A stretch of DNA of 5,228 bases from Actinomycetota bacterium. Lineage in GTDB: Bacteria > Actinomycetota > Actinomycetes > Nanopelagicales > Nanopelagicaceae. The notes under the pieces were generated by a model. The model made no database searches, was not told the origin of the DNA, and was given only the letters and a program-made list of their open reading frames with translations. The DNA is taken from contig RGYL01000060.1 of NCBI GenBank assembly GCA_010032085.1, positions 1-5,228 of the forward strand. Direction: 5' to 3'. Below, in pieces: positions 5,046 to 5,228 of the stretch (position 1 is its first letter; the number at the start of each line of letters is the position of its first letter). The translations under genes and the position numbers were made by a program.

Positions 5046-5228
5046 GTGCGCGAACGAGATCATGCGACCTTGCCATCAAGTCGCGAAATTGGGTTATTAA
5101 CCCTCGTAATAATCGGAATCGGAACATCTGGTCCAGTCATTGCCCTAAGCGCGATGCCTATCCTCACACTTATCTTCTGGCGCAATCTCGGTGGATTTTT
5201 ACTGCTGTTGCCATTGGCGATGCGCGAC
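5046..5228 (+). CDS. DMT-superfamily EamA-type transporter, 3' end cut by window edge
   Basis: The first 61 residues of a multi-pass membrane protein. After a polar N-terminus (about 1-14, with MRERDHATLPSS if GTG is read as Met), a first membrane segment covers about 15-35 (IGLLTLVIIGIGTSGPVIAL). A second region, PILTLIFWRNLGGFLLLLPLAM, spans 38-59. The pattern of a first helix with small residues, then a P-x-x-x-x-x-F-x-R motif leading into helix two, is characteristic of EamA/RhaT drug-metabolite transporters, which usually have ten helices and about 300 residues. A TGA at 5040-5042 in the same frame rules out an upstream start, leaving GTG 5046 (preferred) or TTG 5070. No ribosome-binding site is evident, consistent with a leaderless transcript. 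It is divergent from the PRC-barrel gene. The substrate cannot be told from this fragment. Confidence 0.8.
   Translation, partial: MRERDHATLPSSREIGLLTLVIIGIGTSGPVIALSAMPILTLIFWRNLGGFLLLLPLAMRD

Noticed and set aside
5001..5063. ATG 5063 as the PRC-barrel start
   Set aside because: The added residues do not resemble the family and overlap the divergent transporter start, whereas ATG 5000 has a strong GGAGGT at good spacing.

Overview
The window looks like a compact chromosomal segment from an actinobacterium with unusually balanced base composition. A streamlined freshwater lineage of the acI/Nanopelagicales type is my best guess. The evidence is gene order: an actinobacterial-type O-methyltransferase, TatB, Mrp, a DUF1003 membrane protein and a PRC/MgtE-N/CBS protein sit together, as I recall from Mycobacterium and Streptomyces. 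Intergenic spaces are very short. The taxonomic call is inference; no rRNA or tRNA gene was seen.

Plus-strand block (1-3488): the 3' part of an M17 leucyl aminopeptidase (pepA, cut by the left edge), an O-methyltransferase-like protein, tatB and mrp. The spacings are 26 bp (or a 19-bp overlap if the upstream methyltransferase start is used), 17 bp, and a 4-bp ATGA overlap, so this is probably one transcription unit. It combines peptide turnover, a SAM-dependent methyltransferase of unknown substrate, twin-arginine protein export and Fe-S carrier/ATPase functions.

Minus-strand block (5000-3456, read leftward): a PRC-barrel protein, an MgtE-N/CBS protein and a DUF1003 membrane protein. The last two are 2 bp apart. 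The DUF1003 gene runs 33 bp into the convergent 3' end of mrp. The PRC and MgtE-N/CBS reading frames correspond to one fused protein in other actinobacteria. Here they lie in different frames and are separated by a stop codon, and the middle of the usual protein seems to be missing. This is the most interesting point in the window.

Right edge: a divergent DMT/EamA-type transporter starts with GTG at 5046 and runs off the end. The 45-bp divergent region holds two short palindromes and two opposed -10-like hexamers that share one TA step.

No CRISPR array, insertion sequence, phage gene or defence system was seen. Apart from the split PRC/MgtE gene, the altered methyltransferase motif and the promoter architecture, this is ordinary conserved housekeeping sequence, and I find no convincing undescribed multi-gene system.
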